A DNA stretch of 22,074 nucleotides from Dialister sp. UBA7295. Its GTDB lineage: Bacteria; Bacillota; Negativicutes; Veillonellales; Dialisteraceae. The notes under the pieces were generated by a model. The model was not told the origin of the DNA and ran no database searches. It was given only the letters and a program-made list of their open reading frames with translations. The stretch covers positions 1 to 22,074 of the forward strand of contig DKQZ01000064.1 in NCBI GenBank assembly GCA_002471975.1. The letters run 5' to 3'. Positions 7,958 through 14,586 of the stretch are shown one piece after another; position 1 is the first letter of the stretch, and every line of letters begins with the position of its first letter. A program made the position numbers and the translations under genes.

Positions 7958-7980
7958 AAAAATGCGGATTCCGCATTTTT
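7958..7980. repeat. AAAAATGCGG palindrome, copy 1 (5' region of the second ATPase)
   Basis: Perfect 10-bp arms (AAAAATGCGG/CCGCATTTTT) surround ATT, followed by CCGTCAAG. It sits 25-47 bases upstream of the ATPase ATG. On the minus strand the flank reads CTTGACGG, a possible -35 element. Confidence 0.8.
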
Positions 7981-8037
7981 CCGTCAAGTTCATTGTACCA
8001 TCCTTCTTCCGGGCACGCAAGAAATGAGGAAATTGAA

Positions 8038-8064
8038 TTGCGGAATCCGCATTTTTCCGTCAAG
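8038..8064. repeat. AAAAATGCGG palindrome, copy 2
   Basis: TGCGGA-A-TCCGCA followed by the same TTTTTCCGTCAAG as copy 1. The left A-tract is missing. It lies between the methyltransferase stop codon and the second ATPase gene. Confidence 0.75.
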
Positions 8065-8081
8065 TCCCCAAAAAGGACCTT

Positions 8082-8897
8082 TTAATGTGCCAGCCGGAGC
8101 CGGAGGACGATGGCTTTCTTTCCTCTGTCCGAATTCTCCATACAGAGCCGGCTGATGAGGCTGGCCCGCTTCCCCAGTTTTTTTCTGACCTCCGGGAAAA
8201 AGAGCCTTTCCTCCAGGAGCTGTGCCCCTGCTTTTTCCGCAAACTGGCGGCTGTCATCTATGCCAAAGGTCATGAGGGCATTTTTATTCCCTGTTCTCTT
8301 TATAAACCAGTTTGTAAATTTCAGCCCTTTTGTGCTGGTGGCGTCAAAAATAAGCTCCTGGCCGGGAAATATTTCCGTGAGGCCGGCGATCAGCTTCAAA
8401 ATATCTTCCTCCCGGAAATACTGGAAGACCCCCGAAACGACGAGGACTGTGGGGCGCGTCCGGTCTTCGATTTCCCCTGTCCAGTCCAGCGCAAACATAT
8501 CTCCGCTGATGAGTTTTTCCCCCGGGTTTTCTCCATATACTTTCCGGCGGGCATCTATGACCTCCGGCAGATCCACCTCATAAAAAAGAGCCCTCCCGGT
8601 TCCCGGTCTTTCCGTCAGCCGGAAATAGGCGCTCTCCAGACCGGCGCCCAGGGAAATCACATGGCAGGGCGAATTCCTTTTTATAAAATCAGCGACCATC
8701 TCATCCATAATGATATAACGGGCTGCCGAGGCGAGATCCGTATATTCGAAAGAACCCTTCTCCGCATGGCGGGGCAGGTATTTCTCAAGTTCCAGCGCCT
8801 TCCGGTCATAGAAAAGATCCGGAAACTTCCTGGAAATATGGATCCTCGCCAGGAGGGGAACAAAAACAGTATTGGCTATGCCTTCAAAATTTTTCAT
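8082..8897 (-). CDS. class I SAM-dependent methyltransferase, leucine carboxyl methyltransferase (PPM1/LCMT) family
   Basis: A 271-aa methyltransferase. The SAM-binding motif I reads VISLGAGLES (80-89), and YEVDLPEVIDARR (107-119) supplies the acidic residue that contacts the SAM ribose, both typical of LCMT-like proteins. Further motifs are SGDMFALDW and a GVFQYF stretch. Bacterial members are often assigned to O-methylation in polyketide or other small-molecule metabolism, but substrates are rarely known and no biosynthetic neighbours are visible here. The ATG follows AAAGGAAA. The gene ends 15 bases from palindrome copy 2 and has no clear terminator of its own, so read-through into the ATPase gene is possible. 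Confidence 0.85.
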   Translation of the reverse strand: MKNFEGIANTVFVPLLARIHISRKFPDLFYDRKALELEKYLPRHAEKGSFEYTDLASAARYIIMDEMVADFIKRNSPCHVISLGAGLESAYFRLTERPGTGRALFYEVDLPEVIDARRKVYGENPGEKLISGDMFALDWTGEIEDRTRPTVLVVSGVFQYFREEDILKLIAGLTEIFPGQELIFDATSTKGLKFTNWFIKRTGNKNALMTFGIDDSRQFAEKAGAQLLEERLFFPEVRKKLGKRASLISRLCMENSDRGKKAIVLRLRLAH

Positions 8898-9001
8898 TTT
8901 CCTTTCGCCCCCGGTGAATGTATCTCACCATTTTTATTTATTTTATCATTTTATCTAATCCGGGATAAGATCAATAGACGGGAAAGGAAAGTTTTCCATA
9001 T

Positions 9002-9031
9002 AAAAAGGGCGCCTCATGATTTCAGGGCGCC
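9002..9031 (-). terminator. terminator with GGCGCC stem
   Basis: GGCGCC (9008-9013) pairs with GGCGCC (9026-9031); the minus strand continues with a C and five T then ATATGG. The same hairpin-plus-TTTTTATATGGG form recurs after the rlmD-like gene and after tatD. It ends the disrupted gene at 9076-9481. Confidence 0.8.
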
Positions 9032-9075
9032 TTCAGTTACTTTTTCACTTATCGCTTATTTTCCATCAATGCTCA

Positions 9076-9481
9076 TTACTTCGCCGAATTGAAAAGATTA
9101 CAATAGAAGTCCCATATTTTTTTCAAAAGGGCACTATGACAGAGCCTCTCCCATAAGCCCGGCGGCCGATAGCCGGAAAGATACACCGGAATGCCCCATG
9201 CAATACCTATGGAAACCATGTATAGAAACATTTTGCTGAGCGCATAGCTTATGTACCACTTGAGAGGTGTAGTTTCCGTGATTATATCATGGTCGCTGAG
9301 GAAATACCCGGTCTCATCATGATCACCGTGCCCTGCTTCCCCCCTATAACAAGGTCAGGCCGAAGAGAAGTACAGTTATGATGAGCGCTGCCTTTTCAAA
9401 ATATATGTAACCGGTAATCCATTGGGGCCATTTTTCTTCATCCCTGACCATCTGTGGAATTTCATCTACCCGTATTGTCAA
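9076..9481 (-). pseudogene. frameshifted gene for a small membrane protein
   Basis: On the minus strand an open frame starts at a TTG (9481) ten bases after AAAAGGAG. It runs 45 codons through WPQWITGYIYFEK and a hydrophobic stretch, then stops at 9344. A second frame, offset by one base, continues without a stop from just there to 9076. It encodes an acidic/His segment (GHGDHDETGYF), a membrane-like stretch (MFLYMVSIGIAWGIPVYL) and a basic-aromatic end. A one-base change near 9345-9352 would join them into about 130 aa with two membrane segments. A terminator follows immediately. I do not recognise the family. It may be a dead gene or a sequencing error. Confidence 0.55.
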
Positions 9482-9571
9482 AGTCCGGAAATCTCCTTTT
9501 CCGTTTTAGAATCTGCTATATATTCTACCTTTTTCCTGTGGGCTTTTCCGGGAAATCCGATTATCCCCCGT

Positions 9572-9597
9572 AAAAAAGCCGATTGTTTGCACAATCG
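9572..9597 (-). terminator. terminator of the 98-aa hypothetical gene
   Basis: CGATTGT (9580-9586) pairs with ACAATCG (9591-9597), followed on the minus strand by GGC and six T. It starts about 20 bases after the stop codon at 9618. Confidence 0.85.
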
Positions 9598-9617
9598 ACT
9601 ATAAGCGTCTATAGTTC

Positions 9618-9914
9618 TTATTCCATTGAGATGCCGCCCATATCAGCAATAAAGTCCGGATTTTCAAATCCTCCCTCTGCCGCCAGGGTGAGAATCAGGT
9701 GGGCATTATTCCGTAAAAAGCGGTCCCATCTCTGGATTTCACGATCCGAATATCCTTCCACACTCACCCAGCTGTATCCGGGAAGGATACAGGTCCCATT
9801 CTTGAAACCTCCCTGAATGGGGGTTTCTATGTATACCTTCACGCTTCCGTCATCCTGTACATTTGAGAAAGTCACTTCTGTATCATCCGGAAAAGTCACA
9901 TAGGGATATATCAT
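9618..9914 (-). CDS. 98-aa hypothetical protein, family not recognised
   Basis: The frame is open to 10040, but the ATG at 9914 has a strong AAAGGAGGG nine bases upstream, giving 98 aa starting MIYPYVTF. The sequence is acidic and soluble with no signal peptide or membrane segment. The first half looks like beta strands (VTFPDDTEVTFSNVQDDGSVKV is read across residues 5-26), with an aromatic central GYSWVSVEGY and a helical end containing RWDRFLRNNAHLIL. It has its own terminator and so is probably expressed alone. I cannot assign a function; size and isolation would suit an accessory or immunity-type protein, but nothing in the sequence proves that. Confidence 0.7.
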   Translation of the reverse strand: MIYPYVTFPDDTEVTFSNVQDDGSVKVYIETPIQGGFKNGTCILPGYSWVSVEGYSDREIQRWDRFLRNNAHLILTLAAEGGFENPDFIADMGGISME

Positions 9915-10067
9915 TGGAAATCCCTCCTTTGAATCCTTGATTTCTTTAATTTTTATTATACAACAAAAATCATGGCCCCTGAAACTTATGCAGTGAAAAA
10001 TCTCATTCAGGCTATCCCACGATTTCATCCTATACAGCACAAGAGTTTCTAATCAAAATTTCGAAAT

Positions 10068-10090
10068 AAAAATGCGGTATCTGCATTTTT
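10068..10090. repeat. AAAAATGCGG palindrome, copy 3
   Basis: AAAAATGCGG-TAT-CTGCATTTTT followed by TATCAAG, clearly related to the copies at 7958 and 8038. No AAA+ ATPase gene is near; it lies upstream of the 98-aa gene. Confidence 0.7.
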
Positions 10091-10193
10091 TATCAAGACT
10101 GTTTTGAGGAATGAGAAGGTGTGGTTCTGAAATTTCCCACCCCTTCCCGGCATTCCGGTCCTGATTCAAAAGCTGCCGGGGATGCATTCCCAT

Positions 10194-10227
10194 ATAAAAA
10201 GAGGCGCCTTCATAAATCTAAGGCGCC
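10194..10227 (-). terminator. terminator of the rlmD-like gene
   Basis: GGCGCCTT (10203-10210) pairs with AAGGCGCC (10220-10227); the minus strand then reads CTCTTTTTATATGGG. The hexamer AAGGTG directly precedes the stem on the transcript, as at 16133 and 12452. Confidence 0.88.
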
Positions 10228-10234
10228 CACCTTC

Positions 10235-10269
10235 ACGGACCACGGACCACGGACCACGAATCACGATTA
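10235..10269 (-). repeat. 7-bp tandem repeat in the 3' region of the rlmD-like gene
   Basis: Five heptamers in frame (ACGGACC three times, ACGAATC, ACGATTA) lie between the stop codon at 10281 and the terminator at 10227, and so would be transcribed as the 3' untranslated region. Confidence 0.9.
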
Positions 10270-10280
10270 CCCCAATTGTC

Positions 10281-11654
10281 TCATTCCATCTTCTCGAGTA
10301 ATGACACGGTCTCTACATGCATAGTTTGTGGAAACATATCCACGGGCTGTACTTTTTTTACTTCATAGCCCAGGTCACGGAGGATTTTTGCATCTCTGGC
10401 AAAAGTAGCGGGATTGCAGGAGACGTAGACGATCCGCTTCGGCTGCATGGCTGAGGCTGCTTTCAGGACGGATTCACTGCAGCCGGCCCGGATGGGGTCC
10501 ATGACGATCACGTCCGGCCTTTCGCCTTTTTCGTATAATTCAGGCATGAGCTTTCCTGCGTCGGCCGCATAAAATTCCACATGGTTGATTCCATTAAAAG
10601 CTGCATTTTTCTTTGCATCTTCGATGGCCGGTTCCACGATTTCGATTCCGATGACCCGTTTTGCCTTTTTTGCAAGGCAGAGGGAAATGGTTCCCGTGCC
10701 GCAGTAGGCGTCGATGACCGTTTCATTTCCTGAAAGGTCTGCAAAATCGAGAGCTTTCTGATAGAGTACTTCGGCCTGTTCTTTATGGACCTGGAAGAAG
10801 GAAAAGGGGGAGACTTCAAAGGAAAGGCCCATGAGGGAGGAGGTCAGTTTTTCTTTGCCCCAGAGGTGATGGATTTCCATTCCCAGAATGGTATTTCCTT
10901 TTTTGCTCTGTACATTGTGATAAATGGAAACAACTTCGGGGAGAAGCGCATGCATTTCCTTGACCCACAGGGCTGCAAAGGGAAGCTTCGGGGTGGCGGT
11001 AACGATGACTGCCATGACTTCTCCGTTATTTCCTACACGGCCCATGATGTGACGGATGGAGCCCTTTCCCGATTTTTCATTGTAGCCCTGGAGGCGGTGA
11101 CGGACCATGAAACCTTCCGCAAAGCGCAGGAGCCGGTTATTTTCTTCCTCCTGGATAAGGCATCCGTCGATGGGGACGATCTGATGGCTGCCCTGGCGGT
11201 AGTAGCCAGTCACAGGACCGCTTGTCACCTGGGAGACCGGGACGGCCATTTTATTTCTATAATTCCAGGGATGGGCCGCACCCAGGATGGGAAGGACGAT
11301 TTCCTCTTCATATCCACCAATCCGCCTCATCACATCCCGCACTCTCCGTTCCTTGATAGAGAGCTGCCCTTCATAGGTGAGATGGGAAATCTGGCAGCCC
11401 CCGCAGGACTTGTAAGCCGGGCAGGCGGGCTCCGTGCGGCATGGCGATTCTTTTTCTATGGAAATCAAACGTCCCTGGGCGTAGGATTTCTTTGCTGTCT
11501 GCACCGTGGCCTTCACGGTTTCTCCGGGAAGGGCGCCCGGGACGAATACGGTAAAATCGTTCACCGAACCGATTCCTTCCCCATGGATGCCCAGGTCCCG
11601 GATGGGCACTTCGTAAGTTTCATTCAGTTTGACAGGGATATTTTTCTTCGTCAT
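10281..11654 (-). CDS. rlmD: 23S rRNA (uracil-5-)-methyltransferase, TrmA/RlmD family
   Basis: A 457-aa RNA m5U methyltransferase. An N-terminal TRAM RNA-binding domain (about 8-67) is followed by four Fe-S cluster cysteines (72, 78, 84, 87; CGGC at 84-87) and a central insertion. Then comes the Rossmann methyltransferase domain with DAYCGTGTISL (SAM binding), DPIRAGC and the catalytic motif VYVSCNPAT with nucleophile Cys413. The family methylates U1939 and/or U747 of 23S rRNA. In Firmicutes one enzyme may do both (RlmCD), so the symbol is provisional. The ATG has GCGAGG upstream. The 3' end has a heptamer repeat followed by a strong terminator. Confidence 0.9.
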   Translation of the reverse strand: MTKKNIPVKLNETYEVPIRDLGIHGEGIGSVNDFTVFVPGALPGETVKATVQTAKKSYAQGRLISIEKESPCRTEPACPAYKSCGGCQISHLTYEGQLSIKERRVRDVMRRIGGYEEEIVLPILGAAHPWNYRNKMAVPVSQVTSGPVTGYYRQGSHQIVPIDGCLIQEEENNRLLRFAEGFMVRHRLQGYNEKSGKGSIRHIMGRVGNNGEVMAVIVTATPKLPFAALWVKEMHALLPEVVSIYHNVQSKKGNTILGMEIHHLWGKEKLTSSLMGLSFEVSPFSFFQVHKEQAEVLYQKALDFADLSGNETVIDAYCGTGTISLCLAKKAKRVIGIEIVEPAIEDAKKNAAFNGINHVEFYAADAGKLMPELYEKGERPDVIVMDPIRAGCSESVLKAASAMQPKRIVYVSCNPATFARDAKILRDLGYEVKKVQPVDMFPQTMHVETVSLLEKME

Positions 11655-11819
11655 AATGGCCTCGCAGTTTTTCGGAAAAAATACTTTGATTCATTATAAC
11701 ATGGCTCGGGGCAGTTGTAATTGGGAAGGAAATATTCAGGATGAAAAAGCTTTTAGTATCCTAAATATAGAGCAGTTCATTGGTATCATCCTCACTCTGC
11801 TTGTGGTTATTTATAATAG
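11655..11819. other. intergenic stretch, no gene seen
   Basis: AT-rich upstream region of the rlmD-like gene joining the left flank of the IS110 remnant. It holds a small imperfect hairpin (AGGAT/ATCCT near 11739-11763). I see no convincing coding frame: the frame open across it lacks family features. Confidence 0.5.
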
Positions 11820-12019
11820 GAAGAGATTGGGTAACGCAAAAACTTTTGGATTTTGCATCCGTGATTCAAACTGCTACTCACATCTTCTTGTTGATGACAC
11901 CCGATTAAGCAGGTTGGGCTATTGCGCCCGTATAACGAACTAAAATGAGTTTTGCAAGCAAGAGTGAGGCCAATCTACTGTCTAATTCCTTTAAAGGTTT
12001 TGTTTAGGAGGTATTTTCA
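11820..12019 (+). ncRNA. putative IS110-family left end with bridge-RNA region
   Basis: About 200 non-coding bases directly precede the IS110-type transposase start. In the IS110 group (as opposed to IS1111) the long non-coding end upstream of the transposase encodes the bridge RNA that pairs with target and donor DNA. This stretch shows a short hairpin (CATC/GATG near 11881-11896), a GGGCTATTGCGCCCG hairpin-like segment near 11916-11931, and an AGGAGGT ribosome site just before the ATG. The exact element boundary cannot be fixed from one copy, so the coordinates are approximate. Confidence 0.4.
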
Positions 12020-12268
12020 ATGAAAGTCTTTGGATTTGATGTTTCAAAAGGTCATAGTACCGTCTGCCTTATGGACTCTGGTACGGGTAAAATGTTAAAG
12101 CGGCCATTTGATGTTCGTCACACTCTTGATGAGCTGGATGAATTTTATGAATTAACAAAGGTATGGGATGATGACTGTTGCGTTGTCATGGAGGCAACCG
12201 GCATCTATCATCTACCAGTTCTTTCATACCTTGTATCGAGAAAAATTAAGGTTGCTGCAGTAAACCCG
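12020..12268 (+). mobile_element. IS110-family transposase, N-terminal fragment
   Basis: The frame starts at an ATG after AGGAGGTATTTTCA and gives 83 residues of the DEDD (RuvC-like) transposase domain: FGFDVSKG with the first Asp (7) and VVMEATGIYH with the Glu (58), ending at AAVNPF. Intact IS110 transposases run about 300-400 aa, with two more Asp residues and a C-terminal serine domain. All of that is missing. From 12269 the frame runs into the TTTGAATCGGG repeat and stops at 12337, so the last 20 or so codons are not transposase. Almost certainly inactive. Confidence 0.88.
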
Positions 12269-12347
12269 TTTGAATCGGGACTGTCGGGGATATCGGGAAT
12301 CATTTCGGGAATATCGGGGTGGTGCCGCCAAAAATAGAAAGCGCCGC
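12269..12347 (+). repeat. TTTGAATCGGG / TCGGG-tract / hairpin repeat element, copy 1
   Basis: Starts with TTTGAATCGGG, carries five TCGGG units mostly 9 bases apart, and ends with a degraded GTGCCGC..GCGCCGC hairpin. It matches 18328-18410 (opposite strand) and 21869-21950. It begins at the break in the IS110 gene. Confidence 0.75.
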
Positions 12348-12423
12348 AGATTTTACATATCCGTATTTAAGATCAATACAGACGAAACGGAGTGACTTCC
12401 CTATGATTTTTAATTTTATAACT

Positions 12424-12508
12424 GACGGGCTTTATAAATTTGATGCCCGTCACCTTCCCGACACCCCCGAAACTAACCCCGGGAATCCCGACAATCCCGA
12501 TTCAAAAG
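12424..12508 (-). repeat. TCGGG-tract repeat element, divergent copy
   Basis: Read on the minus strand: TTTTGAATCGGG, a TCGGG tract, AAGGTG, then a hairpin GACGGGC/GCCCGTC (12424-12430 with 12445-12451). The order is that of the other copies but the stem sequence differs. It lies beyond the tatD terminator and in opposite orientation to copy 1. Confidence 0.7.
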
Positions 12509-12533
12509 TTGTATTAGATAAAAGTCCCCATAT

Positions 12534-12563
12534 AAAAATGGCCGTCTTTTCAATACGACGACC
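12534..12563 (-). terminator. terminator of tatD
   Basis: GGCCGTC (12540-12546) pairs with GACGACC (12557-12563) using one G-U pair; the minus strand then reads ATTTTTATATGGGGA. It lies 18 bases after the tatD stop. Confidence 0.75.
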
Positions 12564-12580
12564 ACCTTTATTGACCACTT

Positions 12581-13357
12581 TTATTTCAAATGAAATACCT
12601 TTTCCGTATTCGCAAGGGCATGGAGCCTAAGTTCTTCTTCATCCACACCCATATAGCCTGCCAGTGTTTTGACCACATAGGTAATATTCTGGGGCACATT
12701 GGTCCTTGGGAGATGGAAGCCCCGGGGCGTGAGGTAAGGGGCGTCGGTTTCCACCATCACCCGGTCCAAAGGCAGGATGGAAACGGCATCCCGAAGGTCA
12801 TCGGCCCTTCTTTCGTCGCAGATCCAGCCGGTGATTCCGATGTAGAAACCCATATCCAGCAGCTTTTCGAGGGTCTTTTTATTTCCCGTATAGCAATGAA
12901 CGACGGAAAGGGGACAGAGCGCTTCATGGCCTTTGAAGCAATTGATGAAATCTTCCGCCGCATCCCTTTCGTGGAGAAACATGGGCTTTTTCAGCTCTTC
13001 TGCGAGATCGATGAGCTTTTTGAAATAATACAGCTGGTTTTCCTTCTTCGCATACATGTGATCATAGTCAAGACCCGTCTCCCCTACCGCCACGATTCGC
13101 GGATTGGTAAGAATGATTTCCCGGATCCGGTCGATACCGCTTTCCTTCGCATCGTCGGAGGCATGGGGATGAATCCCCGCCGTGCCATACAAATCATGAG
13201 CCTTCACGAAATCATTGACCAGCTCGTTTTCCTCATATTCCGAACCTGTCAGGATACACTTGATTCCTGCCGCTTCCGCGTCGGAAATAATCTTCTCCGG
13301 CTTCGGGAAGGAACGGGTAAACAGATTGAGACCTATATCGTAGTATTTTATTTCCAT
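12581..13357 (-). CDS. tatD: TatD family metal-dependent DNase/hydrolase
   Basis: A 258-aa TIM-barrel hydrolase. Metal ligands expected for the family are visible: GIHPHA, the Glu in AVGETGLDYD, the His in PMFLHERDA, the His in SVVHCYTG, and the Asp in VETDAPYLTPRG. The start DIGLNL instead of D-x-H-x-H, and YIGITGWICDERR, closely resemble E. coli TatD itself (YIGITGWVCDERRG from memory) rather than the commoner YcfH/YchF-like relatives. The family has 3'-5' exonuclease activity on DNA and RNA ends and is linked to oxidative DNA damage repair; the tat name is historical. The ATG has AGGAA upstream. The 5' end of this gene has been copied into 14154-14200. Confidence 0.92.
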   Translation of the reverse strand: MEIKYYDIGLNLFTRSFPKPEKIISDAEAAGIKCILTGSEYEENELVNDFVKAHDLYGTAGIHPHASDDAKESGIDRIREIILTNPRIVAVGETGLDYDHMYAKKENQLYYFKKLIDLAEELKKPMFLHERDAAEDFINCFKGHEALCPLSVVHCYTGNKKTLEKLLDMGFYIGITGWICDERRADDLRDAVSILPLDRVMVETDAPYLTPRGFHLPRTNVPQNITYVVKTLAGYMGVDEEELRLHALANTEKVFHLK

Positions 13358-13417
13358 AGAAAAATTCCTGCCTTCTTTCCAGGATAATAGGTTTTACATA
13401 TGGCTGAACCACAGATA

Positions 13418-13747
13418 TCATTTTTGAGACAAATGCTTCATAAGTTGTTCCATTTCTTCCTGCAGTTCCTCAAGGGTGACCGTCCGTCCTGCTTTCAGGT
13501 CATCTACGCCTTTCTGTATTTCCGCATCAATTTCTTCTTTTGTCATCTGACTGATATCCAGCGGTTGATATGGGGGCAATTTCATATCAAAAGGCATGCC
13601 TCTCTGAAGGACCACCTGTTTCAGAAACATACCGATGGCATTGGACATGGGAATGCCAAGACGATTCAGAATTTCCTCAGCCTGTTCCTTTGTCTCCGGA
13701 TCCACCCGGGTATAAACACTGGCTGTTCTCACTGCAGTTCTTGCCAT
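13418..13747 (-). CDS. RelB/DinJ-type antitoxin, no adjacent toxin
   Basis: About 109 aa from the ATG at 13747 (GAGGTG upstream). An upstream ATG at 13771 sits only six bases past a TATAAT box and cannot have a leader. The N-terminus TASVYTRVDPETKEQAEEILNRLGIPMSNAIGMFLKQVV is the ribbon-helix-helix of the DinJ family: strand, helix, turn, helix (residues 6-45). The acidic C-terminal half (LEELQEEMEQL) is where such antitoxins wrap their toxin. The usual YafQ/RelE toxin would follow downstream, but tatD lies there, so it is an orphan unless it works with a toxin elsewhere. An inverted repeat overlaps its promoter. Confidence 0.85.
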   Translation of the reverse strand: MARTAVRTASVYTRVDPETKEQAEEILNRLGIPMSNAIGMFLKQVVLQRGMPFDMKLPPYQPLDISQMTKEEIDAEIQKGVDDLKAGRTVTLEELQEEMEQLMKHLSQK

Positions 13748-13778
13748 AAAGGTCACCTCATTTCCTTTCATTTCTTAC

Positions 13779-13818
13779 ATTATAGTACAAACGATTGCTA
13801 AAAGCTATTCATTAGCAA
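13779..13818 (-). promoter_or_regulatory. promoter and operator of the orphan antitoxin
   Basis: The minus-strand -10 TATAAT is at 13779-13784. The inverted repeat TTGCTAA (13795-13801) and TTAGCAA (13812-13818), 10 bases apart, lies in the -35 region. This fits autorepression by a ribbon-helix-helix dimer, as known for RelB/DinJ. I see no good -35 hexamer. Confidence 0.6.
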
Positions 13819-14018
13819 TATTCTCTAAAGAAATAATCCCTTGTACTCATGTAATAGAAATAAAATTCCTGATTCCGGCGTGCGACAACTCGCTCCGCCT
13901 AAACATTCAGGGCTGATTTTCCACCACCTTATCTTCCCATTGCAAATTTTTCAATATTTTATTCCATGCTATATGCAACAAATCCTGAATTCTGTTTTTT
14001 CGGAAAGGTGAAGACGAA
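13819..14018. other. intergenic stretch without recognised gene
   Basis: I see no coding frame with a ribosome site. The GC-rich GCGTGCGACAACTCGCTCC near 13879 differs in composition from the AT-rich surroundings and may be part of an interspersed repeat, but no second copy is in this window. Confidence 0.4.
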
Positions 14019-14140
14019 ATGAAAAAATGTTGATGGCTGCCCTGCTGGCGGGGCTGGTTTCTCCGAGAGGAAGTGATATGGGAGCCGATATGGCAGTCAA
14101 TGTGGATTCTTCTACCGCTAAAATGGCAAATAAAGTAAGG
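14019..14140 (+). pseudogene. broken copy of the 5' end of the alpha/beta hydrolase gene
   Basis: The bases from the ribosome-site region and ATG through the signal peptide to about codon 40 closely match 14880-15000 (same TGGCTGCCCTGCTGGC, GTCAATGTGGATTCTTCTAC). A base lost in the A-run after the ATG shifts the frame and gives a stop at codon 5. Similarity ends near AATAAAG, and the rest of the hydrolase is missing. Confidence 0.85.
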
Positions 14141-14153
14141 AACGGCTAAATAA

Positions 14154-14200
14154 GTTTAGACCTAAATCGTAGTATTTCATTTCCATGAAACATACCTGCT
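14154..14200 (-). pseudogene. copied 5' end of tatD
   Basis: The sequence around ATCGTAGTATTTCATTTCCAT matches 13330-13380, which holds the first codons and leader of tatD in the same orientation. It directly abuts the broken hydrolase copy. Only about 45 bases are preserved. Confidence 0.75.
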
Positions 14201-14291
14201 TTCTTTAATCTGAATTCAGTAGAAAGGGAGAGAAGAACTTGTCAAGGAGATGACAACTCAGCATTACAAGTGCCGTTTCATTAGTTTACTC

Positions 14292-14347
14292 TTGTTTTTT
14301 ACTTCATTTCTGATATACTGTTTATAGGATTGTATTACTTGTATTAC
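14292..14347 (+). promoter_or_regulatory. promoter and direct-repeat operator of the relBE-type pair
   Basis: A -35-like TTGTTT (14292-14297), a 16-base spacer and extended -10 TGATATACT (14311-14319). Then comes a perfect tandem 9-mer TTGTATTAC at 14330-14338 and 14339-14347, just before AGGAGGT. The repeat is well placed to bind the antitoxin and block initiation. Confidence 0.6.
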
Positions 14348-14361
14348 GCAAGGAGGTCATT

Positions 14362-14586
14362 ATGAGTACTATTTCTCTTAGAGTCGGTGATGATGAAAAC
14401 AAACTCATTCAGGCCTATGTGGCAGCTAATAATTTGAGCCTTTCCGCTTTTATTCGTGGTGCCGTTCTGGATAAAATCGAAGATGATATGAAAATGGATG
14501 AGGCCCGAATTCTTCATGCCCGTGAACTTATGAAGAAAGAAAAAATTTACGACCATGAAGATGTCTGGAAGGAGCTGGGCGTCTGA
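14362..14586 (+). CDS. RelB-type antitoxin (ribbon-helix-helix)
   Basis: 74 aa. The N-terminus STISLRVGDDENKLIQAYVAANNLSLSAFIRGAV forms a strand-helix-helix ribbon-helix-helix fold (residues 2-36). It is followed by an acidic, flexible tail ending YDHEDVWKELGV, the part that neutralises the toxin in this group (RelB/StbD, DUF6290-like). AGGAGGT lies four bases before the ATG. Its TGA overlaps the toxin ATG by one base, giving translational coupling. Together with the toxin it should repress its own promoter, where a tandem 9-mer repeat is present. Confidence 0.9.
   Translation: MSTISLRVGDDENKLIQAYVAANNLSLSAFIRGAVLDKIEDDMKMDEARILHARELMKKEKIYDHEDVWKELGV

Noticed and set aside
7934..8020. 29-codon N-terminal extension of the second ATPase
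   Set aside because: It would translate through the palindrome at 7958; the internal ATG at 7933 has a better ribosome site and aligns with the first paralogue.
8085..9092. 335-codon plus-strand frame opposite the methyltransferase
   Set aside because: Antisense shadow; it also runs through the GGCGCC terminator and has no recognisable domain.
12319..12630. 103-codon plus-strand frame between the IS110 fragment and tatD
   Set aside because: It crosses two repeat modules and the tatD terminator; no ribosome site or family features.
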